This document shows positions 24,085 through 37,600 of a stretch of 64,000 nucleotides of DNA, in pieces. The position numbers and the translations under genes were made by a program. This stretch comes from Edolisoma coerulescens (taxonomy: Eukaryota > Chordata > Aves > Passeriformes > Campephagidae): contig VWZW01005525.1 of assembly GCA_013397115.1 (NCBI GenBank), forward strand, positions 623,521 through 687,520, given 5' to 3'. A model generated the notes under the pieces. It had not been told where the DNA came from, made no database searches, and saw nothing but the letters and a program-made list of their open reading frames with translations. Each line of letters starts with the position of its first letter. The stretch's first letter is position 1.

Positions 24085-24495
24085 AGCAGGAGGAACCATC
24101 AGATCACCTTGTCTGACCTCTTGTGCATCACACACTATAGTATTTCACCCACTTATACATGTGCTGAGCCAAATAACACAAATTTGGCTGAACTGTAGCT
24201 TCTATAAAGGCAGCCAGACTGAATATAAAGCATTACAGGACTAAGAGAAACCACCTCTTTTTTTTCTTTAGGTAGTTTATGTAGCTGGCTAAATATTTGT
24301 GTCCCAGTTCTAATTGGAATTCTTTGGTTTTGGCTTCCAGACCCTGACTCTTGTTCTGCCTCTAGTCATTAGATCAAGAGACCTTGCAGTAGATCATGTG
24401 CTTTTTTTGTGAGACCACCCAAATCAAGTCACATTTTAGTTGGCTTTTTGATACACTGAACTGACCAAGTTTGTGAAGGCTCCTTCACAAAAAGG
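24085..24495 (-). mobile_element. Ancient CR1 LINE 3' end
   Basis: Read on the plus strand, this follows the reverse complement of the 3' end of an old sauropsid CR1 subfamily. The landmarks, in order, are CAGATCACCTTGTCTGACCT, a TTTCACCCA segment, GGCAGCCAGACTG, TTTTGGCTTCCAGACCC with a following TCTTGTTCTGCCT, and AATCAAGTCACATTTTAGTT with GGCTTTTTGATA. The copy is well diverged and has lost all coding capacity. Boundaries are approximate. It is one of the few CR1 copies in the same orientation as HPSE2. Confidence 0.75.
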
Positions 24496-27400
24496 ACTCA
24501 ATACCTCTTGGTACCCTGTGGACTCCCCTCCACTCCACCACCTTCACTCATCCAGGTGAAACAGCAAATTGAATGTGTTCAGTATCAGTCTCAAACGGTG
24601 CACGGAGAGCCCAGGGAAGAAGAAGCAAAGAGGAAAGACAACTCTGCACCAAGGGAAAATCAGAGGAGCTTGGAGATTGCACCAAACTCTGTCCTGCAGA
24701 GGGCCTAAACTTCCAGTTACAGCAACACCCAAAGAGCCATTCCTGTTCACGTGAGTCACACATCAATGCACAGAAAATGATTCTTGAAAAAAACCTCAGT
24801 CCATATAAAGCTCAGAAAAGGTCATCACATCACCGAGGCTGTTGTCCCACACAGCCAAAGTTACCTCCCAGAGCCACCTTCACTGAACTCAGTAATTTGA
24901 ATTTTACTCAATAGCAAAAAGCATCAGATTTTGTATTTTTTTCTTAAATAGAAAACAAATGATCCACTTTTATATTGCTGCCCACTCAGTGAAGCATTAA
25001 ATGTTTCCTGGGACAGGGTGCAAGCAATGATGTAAGGTTTGGGAGCCTCAGACTTGGGGCAGCTGGAATAACTGGACTATCATGAGCTGTCAACATGTGA
25101 ACAAAGATATCAACTGTGAGATGAGATTCTTGGGCATTAAAATACACACTTCACAATTCCCAGAGCAGACAGTGATTTATGACTCACCCAATTATCCCTG
25201 CCTCACGATGGTGTATAGCAGAAACTTTAATGAGGAAACCAGAGCTAAGAGGAGACAAAAATGGACAGATCTCCACAGGGACATGCATGATATGATATGG
25301 TACTCATGATATTCCAGTGCCCACTCCGGGGAACCTGGGCTGGGTAAACGGGAGAAAGAAGTTAGAAGAGGACCGGGTCACCCATTTCTGCTGTGAGTGG
25401 CAGTTTGAAGAATAGGAGAAGCCAAGATGCTGCACTTCAGTCCTGGGAGAGTGTCAGTGACTGACAAGTCAGGCTCAGATCCCTAAGATGCTGCAAACTT
25501 CAGGGCAAACCTGCTCTTTAAAGGATGATGCATTTTGTTATTTCATACCTTCAGCCTACTATTGGAAACACATAGGGCTCGGCAGGTTAATGAAACAACT
25601 TGTCACTTAAGCCCTGCTTAGTGCTAAACCTGAGCTCAAGGCTCTTCACCACTAACGCCACCCACCCTACATCCCAGAGAAGTCATGTCAGATGAGCTGC
25701 AAGCACACTGCTCTGTCCATCCTGCACTGAAACTGGGGGGTCCACCCCTGCCAAGGCCACACCCTGGTGATAACTGGCATTATCATTTCTGTGCATCTTT
25801 CATTTGACAGCGCTTTCCAGCTTAACTCTGGCCAACCTCCCCACTTAATTGCAAGGACTTAGTCATTAAGAAAGTAACATGAATTGGCAGATTATGAGAA
25901 ACATCTTTTCTGGAAAAGATGAGCCTGAGTTGCTTAATAAATAACATGATAGCAGAGAGGGTGGTTAGGATTCAGGGGTCATCAGGCACTCATTACCGTC
26001 ACAAAAGTTTTACAGGTTCTCTTGGACCTCCTAAAGAAGCCACTTAAGAAACAGGTATGAAATCCGTTAGTCACAGAGTACCAGAGCTGTGTGCCTTCCT
26101 CATTTTAAAGCAGAGGGCAAGCACCATGCAATAAAAAGAGATTCAGGGCTGGTTTTATGTGCATCTCTTATGCAGAGTGGGTGTGAGGGCCATGGATGGA
26201 ACAGACCCTGGGGTCCCTGGCACAGCTCTTCCTCAGCAGCACAGGGAGGCACTTGGGACACTAAGAAGTGATTTCAAAATCAGCAGTGTCAGCAGGGACA
26301 GAACAGCAATTTTAATTTCAATCATGACTTTTAATTAAAAGAAGCACTAATGTTACAATGAGAACCTCATACAGCTAAAGCATAGAAGGTGTCCGCTTCG
26401 ACACTGCTTGAACAGAAACTTCCTTCAGACACCAGGAGGCACCAGCATCCTGACAGGGATGAACTTCTTGTAGGTGATGCTTGCAGTGCACAAATGGATA
26501 CCTAGGAGTTAGCTTTCTCCAGCTGAGCAAGCACAGCTTTTCCCTAAGCATGAGGTTTCTATTTGCATGTAGTCTCCTGTATCCCTTCATTTTCTCCCAG
26601 GCTTTCTGGTGTATGAATATCTCCACTAGCTGTCATCTTTTTGCCCTCTATAATCCTGCCAAAGACCTGTACCTGTCTGTCACTCATTAAGTTACTTGAA
26701 GTAAAACCTTGCTTTTTCTCCTCAGAATACGATACCCCCCAAAACCATGTGTGTATCATAATCCAGGGGAACTGGAGCAGCTCCCACGTGCCCGAGCAGC
26801 CCCTAGCCATTACTGCAACCACCAGCCCCAAGACTCCTCTTCCTATCGTTATTATCCCAGATACCATCACACTAAACTGGGAGGAAAACTCTTTTGCATA
26901 GGATGCCCAGCTTATTTCTGAGCTTTTAAAGTTTCATGTCTGTCTCTAGTCAGCTTCACTCTGAGACACTCGGATGCTGAGCGAGCCGAAGCCTGCACAC
27001 CTGCTGGGATGAGAGAGTGGCAGCTAAATCCCCAGGGTGCACACAGTCCATTTGTCTTTTCTTGCAGCGAGCTGAAGTGAGGACGTGCCATAACACCTAG
27101 TGCTATTCTCCTCCTCATCTCTTCCACCACCTTGTTCATTCAGTGAGAGAAACCCCTCCCAAGGACAGAAACCCATGGGAGCTCAAGTCCCAGCCCTAAC
27201 ACAGGCTTCATTTAACTATCTGCTCATAGATTCTGTCAGTGGGAGTAGGACCCCTTCAGTGCCTGAGGAGGGGCTACTGGAGAGCTGTGCTCCCATGTTG
27301 AGAGTCGACAATCCAAACAGCATGAAACCAGATGGTACTGAAGCTGCTGGCACTGAATTATGGTGTTGGAGGCTCTCTTCCCTCAGAAGTCACTTCAGGG

Positions 27401-29264
27401 AACACGTGCCATGGAGGGGTCCCCATCCCCAGGCACCCCCAAGCTTCACAGCCCTGCAGACAGGCAGGAGGCAGCACTAATGCACTGTGTGCCAAAGCAC
27501 AATGCGTTGCTCCGAGCCTACAGGAGCCACCAGCATGGATCTCCTCTCCAAGGTCTCAGTAAGCATTTCTGCAAAGCATAAACTCCTTAAACCTCATGTT
27601 TCTGGAACTTAAATCTGCCATTTTAAAGCAGCTTAAATGTGATGTGAACACTAATAAAAAGACCATCCACCAGCTCTGCTGCTGCAAAACAGCTGGCTTT
27701 GAAGCTGGCTAATTCACTTAGCAGGAGCTCAGCCTTGCAGTGCTCTTGAACAAGGACAGAGGGATTGCAGGAGCACTGCTAACAGCAAAACATATCTAGG
27801 TTGTCTCTATATACTGCTCAGGGCACTAACAAGTTCAACAAGGAGAAAAGCACGTGTACTTTCTTGCTACAAAGGCAATGTGAGCAGCCCAAGTGCATGA
27901 GGCAACTCACACATGAGCTTTTTAAAGCAGTGGCTGCAACCATTTCTGGGGTTTGGGACATGATTGCCCCAAGGGAACACTGGGCTGCGTGACACACAGC
28001 CCTTCTCCAGGATTCACACTCTCTAGAATTCACTGAAGTTAACGTTTTCACTACATTTTCACTACATTTTCACTGTGTTTCAGGGCTGGGTAATTTTATG
28101 GACATTAATAACACTTAGAGTGAAGTAAGATATGCCTATGAAAAGGTAATCAAATGTCATGCATGAATCAAGAAACCACTAGTGGTTCATTCAAAGAAGG
28201 TTGAGGAAACAGCAAAATAATTATCTTTGGAAGGTAAGAGGAGATGCACTTAAATATCAGCAATTAGCAATATGCACTTCCATATCAAGAAACCTTACAT
28301 CAGTAAATTAAACAAGGGCTGGTGCTTGGGGTGACGGGCACAGCTAGCTCACAGATGGGCTTCTGCTGGGGCTAAGATACCCTGTGTCCAGCTTACAGGC
28401 TGGAAATGCAAGAGGGGATGGATATGACCTAAATTAAGCATCACCACCTTGGTGATGGAGGCATTCCTGCGCTGGTACAGCAGAGGATTAAATTCTGCAG
28501 CTACACAGTCCCAGGCTGAGAAGAGAAAATCACAGTAAGGAGGAGACTGGAGGCCAAGAGTGGGGAGGAGACACAGCTGGTACTGCTGAAGGCTGGCTGC
28601 GCTGTGCTCACAAGAAGGTCCTGCTGATCTTCTGCCACAGGCACCCCGGGGCAGTGATGGGTGTGGGTGGTGGCAGCAGCACTGCTTGCTCCCAGCTGGG
28701 AGCCTGCCTGCTCCTGCCCCACAGTGGGGTCAGCAGGACGCTGTGGGACACGGCATCTGTACACACAGCCACCAAACACCTTCGGGTTGCATGGGATTGG
28801 TGTGCATGGTGCCCATCACGTGGTTTTTATTGAAGTTTTCCTGAAAGGTTAGTGAGCCTCCAGCACCATCCGAGGAACACAGCGGTGATCTGTGATCTGT
28901 GGCTATGGCAGGATGTGTTGCTGCAGTCAGGATGCATTTCTGCACCCCATGTGGCGACACTGAGGTCCTTTTGTAGTTGCACATTTTCCTGCACTGCACT
29001 GGCCCCTTGGGATCCTGGGCTGCGAGTGGAAAGGAAAGAGATGCCACAGCACTTGTCAGAAAAGATTTCTGGACACATACTTTGATCACAAGGAAGGAAG
29101 GGCAGGTTGGGACATTTATGCAGGAAAAAAATCCCCAAGAACCACCTCATTGCAGTGTGAGGAACAGTCTTTTTTTCCTCTGAGCTCCACACAGATTGCC
29201 AGGGAAAAAGACCCAAAAAGTAACTCCCAGAAAAAGCATAAACTCTGGCAAATTAAATGTAAGA
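24496..29264. other. Intronic stretch, no recognised elements
   Basis: Apart from a short 11-bp tandem repeat at 28045-28077, I recognise nothing here. Open frames are short and overlap on both strands. Confidence 0.5.
28045..28077 (+). repeat. 11-bp unit in three tandem copies
   Basis: TTTTCACTACA occurs twice in a row, followed by a third copy TTTTCACTGTG. Confidence 0.85.
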
Positions 29265-29400
29265 GCATAATAAAGCAAATAAAAAAGATTTTAAGAAACA
29301 ACTTACTAAAGCCTTTAAAACTAATAAAAGCTTTTTTCAAACACATCAAAAGGAGGAAGGCTGCCAGAGAGTCTGTAGAGCCAGAAGATGGCTGAGGCAA
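29265..29400 (+). mobile_element. Ancient CR1 LINE fragment, endonuclease-RT linker
   Basis: One plus-strand frame reads LIKAFFKHIKRRKAARESVE, then Pro. This matches the conserved CR1/L2-type linker between endonuclease and reverse transcriptase, generally Phe-(Phe/Tyr)-Lys-(Tyr/His)-Ile-X-X-(Lys/Arg)-(Arg/Lys)-Lys followed by Arg-Glu-X-Val. The flanks are too decayed to place. No other ORF2 motifs are close by. Confidence 0.6.
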
Positions 29401-30020
29401 AAAGATAAGACTACAGCAGAAAAGTTAAATTAATTCTTGGCATGTGTACGAAACAGCTTAAGAAGGTTCCCACAGCAGAGCCTTGCTTTATGTGGGATGA
29501 GCCAGAGGAATGTCTCCAGCCGCAGCACCAGCCACAGAGGTGCAGAGACAGGGGCTCGTGGAGCTGAGCAGGACAGGGGAGCTTTGGTCACTGCTCCTCG
29601 CTGCAGAGGGAACACCAGTGCCAGGAAATCACAAGGTGGAAATATCAACTCCTGCAGCCAGTGCAGCTTCCCTCCCACCATACCAAATTAGGCAGAGGAG
29701 CTCATTACCAGAAGGGCTCTGAGGGTAGTACAAGGCTGGATGGATTCCCTGGACTCTGAGATGAATGAGTAGGAAGAAATGCACCATCAGCTTTAGGTGA
29801 TGCACTGGCAATTCCACCTGCCCAGGCTCTCCGTTAAAGGCAAGAGATGCAGGAGATCCCTCTGAGGGACTGAGAAGCAGCCCCTAAAAGGAGGGAAGGC
29901 TGAAGGGGGACACCCTAATGAGACTTGCCATCACCCTTGTTATTGCTTTAAGCCTGTTATTTGGGAAAATGTCCCAGTAATTAGGATTTATGGTGCAACT
30001 TACAATTAAAGGATGACAGC

Positions 30021-30036
30021 AGAGAGAGAGAGAGAG
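30021..30036 (+). repeat. (AG)8 microsatellite
   Basis: Eight AG dinucleotides are followed by TGTG. Confidence 0.95.
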
Positions 30037-30517
30037 TGTGTTGCTGCAAAATAGGCCAGTCTTTTAGGGGTTCAGAAAGATTTTGCTTGTGGGTGCCAGA
30101 GAGGTCGAGGTCTGTGCCTACAGCCACACTGGAAATGCTTGGTCATAATCCAACCAGAGCCACCAGTAGCTGGGTAAGGCATTGCCTCAAGCTCCTGGCT
30201 GCTTCCAGCACAAATTTCATGTGATTTGGTACCAAGCATATTCTATCATCATCACTCACATGGCTGTGAAGACAAACCACGGTACCCCAGATGATGAAAT
30301 TAGGACCAGGGTGCTTATCCTGAGCAACACTTTCCTGGCCTCACAGGGTGCCTCCCAGCAGAGCCTGCTGCAGCGCTCTCTGTGACAGGGCTGTGTTATT
30401 GAGGTTAATATTGTTTTCATGGAGAGAAAAAGAACACAAATACAGGAGTGAAGGGAAAATTGGGGGTTAGAGGTGGAAATGTATAGGCTAAGGAAAGGTG
30501 TAATTTTATAACTGGAC

Positions 30518-30537
30518 TTTTTTTTTTTTTTTTTTTT
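30518..30537 (+). repeat. Poly(T) tract, 20 bp
   Basis: This is an uninterrupted run of 20 T. Read on the minus strand it is an A-tract, but I see no recognisable retrocopy body next to it. Confidence 0.9.
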
Positions 30538-31224
30538 AAATCTAGACTGCTCTGAGCACTGCACAAGCCCCTTCCTCTCAACACCTGCTTGCCCCTCTGC
30601 ATTTTCTGGCCTCAGTTTTTTCACCACTGAACCTTCCTGGTGGATGAGATCTAAGTCCCAATCCATTTCTCAAACTTACAAAAGTGGATTTAGCCTACCA
30701 GGGCACGTGGAGCCTCCTGGATAAGAGAGTTCTGCACAGCCACCATGGTCCCCTGACACCTGCAAGACACCTGGCGCCTAAGGGGACTCTGTAGACAAAA
30801 ACCCAGGAAGCCCAGCACCTGGAGGCTGATATTGTCTATATTTGAGCCTAATTGCCACACACAGTGCACTGGAAAATTTCAAAATTTCACCAAAATAAAG
30901 AGCCCACAGATTATATGCTCACATATTTAGTCTGGAAAAAACAAAGTCTCACTTTCTTATTCACTTTGATTTCCTTGGGACAGGAAATGCAGGCTTTCAA
31001 TCTGGCTATAGCAAGGGGAAATTTGCAGATGAATAGAAGATGGCTTCGCTCCTAGAAATGCTGGCATAATGACTCTGCAGTGAGATACCAAAGAACTTCA
31101 AGCTATTCAATTTATTCTAGTGACAGATAGCATGCCAATCAACTCCTAAGCACCGGAATACGTTAAAAAGTTTTGTTTTTTTAATTATACGTTGCATTTT
31201 AATTTATCAAAGCCAGGGCAGTTT

Positions 31225-31415
31225 TTAGAGACAGAATGAAGCAAGACAAATGTATGCACTAGAAATAAGCCTCCTTTTTATACATACATACAGTGAAGGC
31301 AGTTAATCATTGGAACAATTTATCTGCATTGTGGATGATTCTCCATCACATGTTATCTTTTTAAGGCAAGAATAGAAAATTTTATTAAAATCTGCTCTGG
31401 TTCAACCAGAAGCTG
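31225..31415 (+). mobile_element. Ancient CR1 (L3-like) LINE 3' fragment
   Basis: The sequence follows an old CR1 subfamily's ORF2 end and UTR. Landmarks are AGTTAATCATTGGAACAATT, GATGATTCTCCATCACATGT, then AAAATCTGCTCTGGTTCAAC and CAGAAG. These correspond to the consensus that reads Asn-His-Trp-Asn-Asn-Leu and then Asp-Ser-Pro-Ser in related elements. It is strongly diverged and AT-rich, in line with its surroundings. Confidence 0.75.
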
Positions 31416-34400
31416 AGAGTTTTAAGCAGAAATTTCTAAATAAGACTTTTTGTTCAATGTTATTATGCAAAACAGACAAGATTATTGTATTAATGCCTAC
31501 TGACCTTAACAGTCACGATTGATTGTAATGAGAGAGGTTTCCCATTAAAAGAAATGATATTGAGGGCATTAAATTGTATTTCTTTGAACCACTCTGAAAA
31601 TTTTTGCTTTGATATAGATATTCTTATTCAGGCAGTGTTTATTTAGATATCAAAAGGTACTAAAACTAATCATGGGACTTTTCGTTAACATATATTTAAA
31701 ATAGCACAATAGACTTAGTGAAGCACGTAAAATATCTGAAGTATATTAGAAGTTTAAGACCTTGTAAAACTATGGATTACTAACCCAGTGCTATGACTGC
31801 ATTTGGGGATTTGATGGGATGTTGCAGGATATTAATTTCCACCCCCTCTCCATCACAGCAGCAGGGTGAAGGGAAAGCTCCTCCAGTCCCTTTAGCTACA
31901 GAGACAACGTATTAGAGCCCAGTAATGAATTTCTGCTGGACTTGCTGAGGCCTGGATGCATGAAGGTCCTTCTCCTCTGGTTCACACATGTCCTCCACTA
32001 ATACAAACAACTGCTGACGAGAAAGAACACTGAACTTTGAGTCAGAACTAAAATAGGTAGAATAGTCAAGTATTAAATTAAACAGAGCTCTGGATCAAAC
32101 TTTTCCACATTAGATTGAGCTCCAGCCTGTGCACACCACTCAACCTCTTTTAGACAACACAGACACAATCAGATCTGATTCATATTCCAGCGAAGGATCA
32201 GCTCTTAATTCCCTTAAACGAAATCCAGACGCAAGGTGCCACATGTTCCTAGGCTTTGTGGATTCTTAAATATTTTCCTTCTTCGTGTACGGGCTTGGGA
32301 CACCCGAGTACGCACCACCCTGGAGCAGGCAGATACACAAAGGTGGCTTTTGGCCAGGCGTGCTCCTCTGCAGTGAGACACAGCAAGACTCTGCCTAGTT
32401 CTTGCTCAGCTAAAAGCTACTGCTCTTTGAATTGGCCATGAAAAGCCCAAAATGGCAATGAAAAATCAGGCATTGCCCACAGAAGCCAAACTTGTAGTGG
32501 ACTGTCATGGTCCCAGGTGTGCTTCTGCCCCAGCCACGTTGTAACACCTTACGCTGATGCACGGCCACTGGGTTGGTAACGTAAAAACTGCCCAGTACCC
32601 AAGGGAAATACATATTTTTTCAATCAATGAATCTGCAAATAAATTTTCCAGTGCTTCAGTCCAGCCATGTCATAGTCAAAGCTTTCATCTATCTGTAAAG
32701 CAATAGAGCTGGCTGGTGAAGAGCTATCAATTTATGCTGTTTTCTTAATTTCCAAGCCCTTTCAGTAGTTTATATCCGTGCTGGGCAAGGAAGGAGGAGT
32801 TAAACCTGGGCTAGTCCAGATCAGTAACTTCAGCTTTTCACATCACTTTCACCCTAATGGTGGGGAGGGCTGCACACCCTCACCCGCTGATCTCCCTTCT
32901 TCTCAGCTGTCTTCATTAACAAACACTTACATGCCACAGGGAATCAACAATGGATATGTGCTTCCTTGAAACCCCTCTAAATTGAATCGGAACGGAAGGA
33001 ATGAAATAAGTTAATGAAACTATTGAACAACACTGGACTTGGCCCTTAAGGCTTTCTGCATGATTTCTCTTCCCAGTTTGACAGAGAACTAGCTGTATTT
33101 ATTTCTTTCAATATAATTTTTTCACTTATTTTGTAATTATTTCATCCAAACCAAGTGTCCTTGGTTTGCTTTAGAGACAAGTACTACCTCACAGTCAAAA
33201 TATATCAGAGCTACTATTACCTTCTCAAATCAATGGCTGTCAAAAAGGAAAACAAATTTGTTCTTGACTGGCCTAGGTTAAACCAATGTTTCTTGTCATC
33301 TTATCATCCTGGAAGTGATTTTAAATTGCCTCATAATTTGTTCTAGTATCTTCCTCATTATCAAAGTGAAAATGACTGCTTTATAGCTACCCATGTCCCC
33401 CACCTTAGAGAAGAAGGATTATGCTTGTTGTGCTCCTTTTGCCAGGGCACAACCCGTCCTCTATGGACTGCTAAAGGTGGCTTAATTATCTACATACTCT
33501 TCAAAACTGACCCTTTGATATCAAGGGCACAGGAGACCTGTGGAAGCAGTTTCTGGATAAGCAATTTCACTGTCACCATCGGGTGCCACCATGAGCAGAG
33601 CCGGGTAAGTGCCAACAATGACAGCGTGGCTTCGGGCTAAGGGTCTGCAAGTGTGGGCTCACCAGCAGTTGTTTACATGTGTTTGTCTGCAGCTGGGGGA
33701 AAAAAAAAAGAAGGAAAAAGGAAAGAACAGGAGAAAATGAGCATTTTAATTTACCAATAAAATCTATGCCACAGTATGAGTCATTGTTTGCTTTTTTACA
33801 CTAGTTGGGAAAATCCTTCTGGTTTTAATAACTAATACTGCTGAGTTCAATAAAAAGCACCTAATTTAATTTAATCCAAATCCTGATTAATGCCAGCTTC
33901 CCCTGGAATTTTATCTTTGTTTTAATTTGAGTCACTATGTTAAGGGGAAAAAAAGACAGAAGGGGTAGAAGTCAATTAGTTCCTGTGCTTGTTTCTGGGC
34001 AAAACACTGGAAAATGGAAGATTGACAGGTATGGTCTGAAAGTCTATTTTTCCCCATTCCTTGGGCTGACTGTCCCCTAAGAATGTAATGTTTGCTTAGT
34101 CTTAAAAAAGGAAGCTTAACGGCTCACAGCTCAGTTTGGAAAATAAAATATTCCAGGGCCAATTAGGATCAGATTTCTTTGCTGGAAGTATATTGCTTTT
34201 AATGTGTTAATATTCAAGAGATATGCTACTGTTTAATTGGACACAGAGAGCCCTTAAAGCTTGAGAGCTCTAACATGAAAACAGCCAACCTCAGCTGTGG
34301 GCTCTGGAGTGGCTACAGAAGGAAATAATCTGGGATAAAACCTCTGATAAGAGGTTTTCATCCTTTCCCTAAAATTGTCTGCACGTATGTTTATTCAGAT

Positions 34401-34526
34401 TCGTATCTTATACAAATAACCAGCGTTAACAGATTTTTTTAGGCTGGAAAGTTGAACATTCAAAAATCCAGAGTAGACGAGCTGCTGATACTGGAGTTCA
34501 ACACCCTCTGTGGCTGCGGGGGGATT
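31416..34526. other. AT-rich intronic stretch
   Basis: AT-rich DNA with no recognised repeat. The parts at about 31490-31760 and 33730-33960 have many TAAT and ATTA cores and few CpGs or simple repeats, a composition often seen in conserved noncoding elements. Conservation cannot be judged from one sequence. Confidence 0.35.
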
Positions 34527-34618
34527 GGCTCTGCCCAGCATCACACAGGAATCCTGTGACAGCGCCAGGGTTAGGATCCAGTTCTCCCACATCCCTCACC
34601 AGTGCCTTAACTACAAGT
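34527..34618 (-). mobile_element. MIR-like SINE fragment
   Basis: Read on the minus strand it runs TAGTTAAGGCACTGG, AACTGGATCCTAACCCTGGC, GCTGTCACAGGATTCCTGTG, then TGATGCTGGGCAGAG. This parallels the tRNA-related head and CORE of MIR-type SINEs: TAGTGGTTAAGAGCA, the B-box GGTTCGAATCC, CTGTGTGACCTTGGGC. About 90 bp are recognisable. Such relics date from early amniotes. The call rests on pattern order rather than a scored alignment. Confidence 0.6.
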
Positions 34619-37600
34619 AAACATTCCCTCTCTTTTGCAGTCCTCTATCTTATTCTGCACAAGGAGTAAGCCAAGGTCCTGCCAAGCCAATAGTTTTTAA
34701 TTACATGATCACATACTCTTGTAATGCATATGTGCAAGGAAAGTGAATTAAGGGTGCAAGGGCCTGGGTATTTTCCATCTTATGTATGACTGATTTCTGC
34801 AGCTTTACAGGGAAGGTTTTGGATATGTTGTCTATGATTACCTTTCATTACAGTAACAAGAGAAATACAAATGAAATTATGGAAACATACAGGACTACTT
34901 GCAAAAGTCTGCAGCAGACCCTTAACTCAATCTTAAAGGAGCAATATTGACCTCCATCTCTTTAGCAAACAGAGCAACTTCTGGGAGCAGACGGCTGGAG
35001 CAGTAATTACATAACAGGCGCTTCATTACATATGGGCTTTAGGTGTTTTTTTCCCTTCCAGTAGCCAGGGATGCTGGAAATCAGCAAGTCTGAGCTCTTT
35101 GTTGTGCTGGAAGCATTCGGCAGCACTCTGGCATAGGCAGGCACTGCATGCTCATTCTCATAGGCTGCTTGAACAAGAACTAATTTTTTTTGTGTGTTAG
35201 AGACCAGCAAAAGTACAAGCAAATGTTGCAAAGAGAGAGGGGGAAACACTTTTCTGGATTTACTTGCTCCCACCTCATGCCATCTTCCCAAATTGCCAAG
35301 ACAAAGGAAGGGGCACAGATATCATCCCCTTCTCCCTTCGGAGCCCCAGTTCCAGCCCTCATCCTCCCCTTCCTAAGGTGAACACAAAGAAAAAACAGAC
35401 AAGATGCACAAACAAAGAAAAGGGTCACCAAAATGGATGAAGGAATTAAAATTTCAATAACTATCTTTTCAAGAAAAAAAAAATTCAAAGGAAAAATGAA
35501 AACCATGTCAGTAGAGAAGTGCGCAGATTAGTTAACCAAGCTCAAATTGCAGAGGGGGGACTCATGGGAAGGGGGGCTACCACCAACATCAGCCTGGCTA
35601 CACAAAACCCAGAGTGAACAGTCTGCACCCTGCAGATCCCTAGGGTGACCTGAGCTTTCCTGCTCACACCGGCAATAATGGGAAAGGGATTCCAGGCAGT
35701 GCCCCTGTACCTTCTAGGAAATTCATTCCCTGTGGTTGTTGGGTAACTCTTCTCCAATAAAAATTAAACAAACAAATGTAATAAAGAGTTTTATTCAGAA
35801 TAGAGGCCAATTTACTAGTAATGGCAGCATTAAGGTCCTAAAAGGGTATTGAATTACAGAGCAGTAAAGCCACAGAAAACAGCCTCTAGTTCTAAAATAA
35901 CTACAGGTGCCAAAATCAAGGAGGACCAAATTACCAGCCTGTTCCCAGTGTTGGCCTGCAAATACTCAACACGACATGAAAAATGAATAGCAAATGATTG
36001 GCTTTATATTAAGAAAAAGTTGTTTGAATACATTAAATGTGTTTCATTGTGCAATTTCTATATTTGCTCTGTTCCTCAAACCAGAATTATTCACCTAATG
36101 GATAGATTAATGAGATGACACCAAGCAGAGGGGGAAGGTCGTCTATAATCAGAGCACTTGCAGACAGTGTTTATAAAAGCTATTTAACAACACCAAGGAT
36201 GAGTACACCGCACTTACAGCTAAATGCTTCTAGGAGGGGCTGAACACCTGCACTGCTCAGCATGCACGAGGGCTTTAAACCAAACCAAATCTGCCTTCGT
36301 GTGAAGGATGGCAATGCTGGATGACAGAGAATGAGATTTCCTGTCAACTGACCTCCCACCTCCCAGGTGAAGGGACGTCGAGCCAGCCATTGGTAGCATC
36401 ACTGTTCAATTTGAAAGAGCACATGTTCCTTGCCTGCAAATGTAAAATTTGGATTCAACGTGCTAGCTGCCTGTGCAGCCATGTGAGGCAGTATAATGGC
36501 ACATGAAAGAAAGGTCAAATTTACTAAGTGTTGAGGAGGTGTCATCAAGAGTCACATATTACTTCAAGATGTGTTTTCAGCAGCAGAGCCTGCATGATCC
36601 CCTCTCACACAGAAATCTCTTCTGCCCACTGGGAGTTGGAGAATTCCTCCCAGCTTGGGTGGAAGTTGCTGATCTGCACAGGCTTGCAGAAGATCCATCT
36701 CTTTTTCCTGCTCCATTCTTCCCTAAAGTGCCACAAAATGCAACCAAATGGATGGGAATGAGCCTCTGGCAAACCCCTGTACTTCTTTCTTTCCCATTTG
36801 CAGAACTCTGCATGTTACCTATAGCAATTAAGCTTTTGCAGAGCAGTGATTGTATCCCACATCATCCGAGGACCTGCTTTCACCTCTCTCAGCTTTCATT
36901 TTCTTCAACTTGAGTTATCAGTTTCCTTTCACCAGTGGTAGCAGCCAGGGATGGGGGAAGCAGATTTTTACCTCTCTCCAGCCCCTGCAGAAATGCTCCA
37001 AACATTTTCAACCTGTTTGGTTCCTGACCCATTAACACACTTCCCTGTCTCTGCATTTTCCATTGAGGAGCAGAGCGCCGGTGGAATTGCAGGCCCTGGC
37101 TCAGGAAGCAGCACTGGCTCCACACAGCATGACACCTCTTCCTCAGGGCTGTCTTCCTCACTGCCATCCCCCTCCTTCTTTCCAGATAAAACCTCCACCA
37201 GCACAACTGTCAGCAGCAAGAACAAAGTGCTAAGGCAAGCACCGAGGCAAACAGAGAAGCCATCAGGCTCTCCGCGGAGCAAACGTGAGCTAAAATCCAG
37301 AGTCACATAAATCACCTGCATACATGCAGTTCTGAGGGGAGAGGAGGAAAAGGAGGGACTCATTTTTCTTGCACCAGTCCTGGAGGCCCCATCCTGAGAT
37401 CAGAGCAACTCATCCAGAGGCACTGGTGACGCACTGCCTGGTTTGACCAAGGCCAAGGAGCTGCTTAGGAAGACGACCCTGGGATATTTGTGCAGATATC
37501 TGCTCCTGGGCTCCTTCAGGACAGTTTTCAGCCTCATGACCAGTTAGCACTACTCTTCCGTAGTGGGAGAGCTGCAGCCAAAATGCAAAACCCCTCTGTT

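Noticed and set aside
36951..37310. Serine/threonine-rich open frame that could look like a linker or mucin-type segment
   Set aside because: It is balanced by an equally long open frame on the opposite strand and shows no repeat unit or known family.
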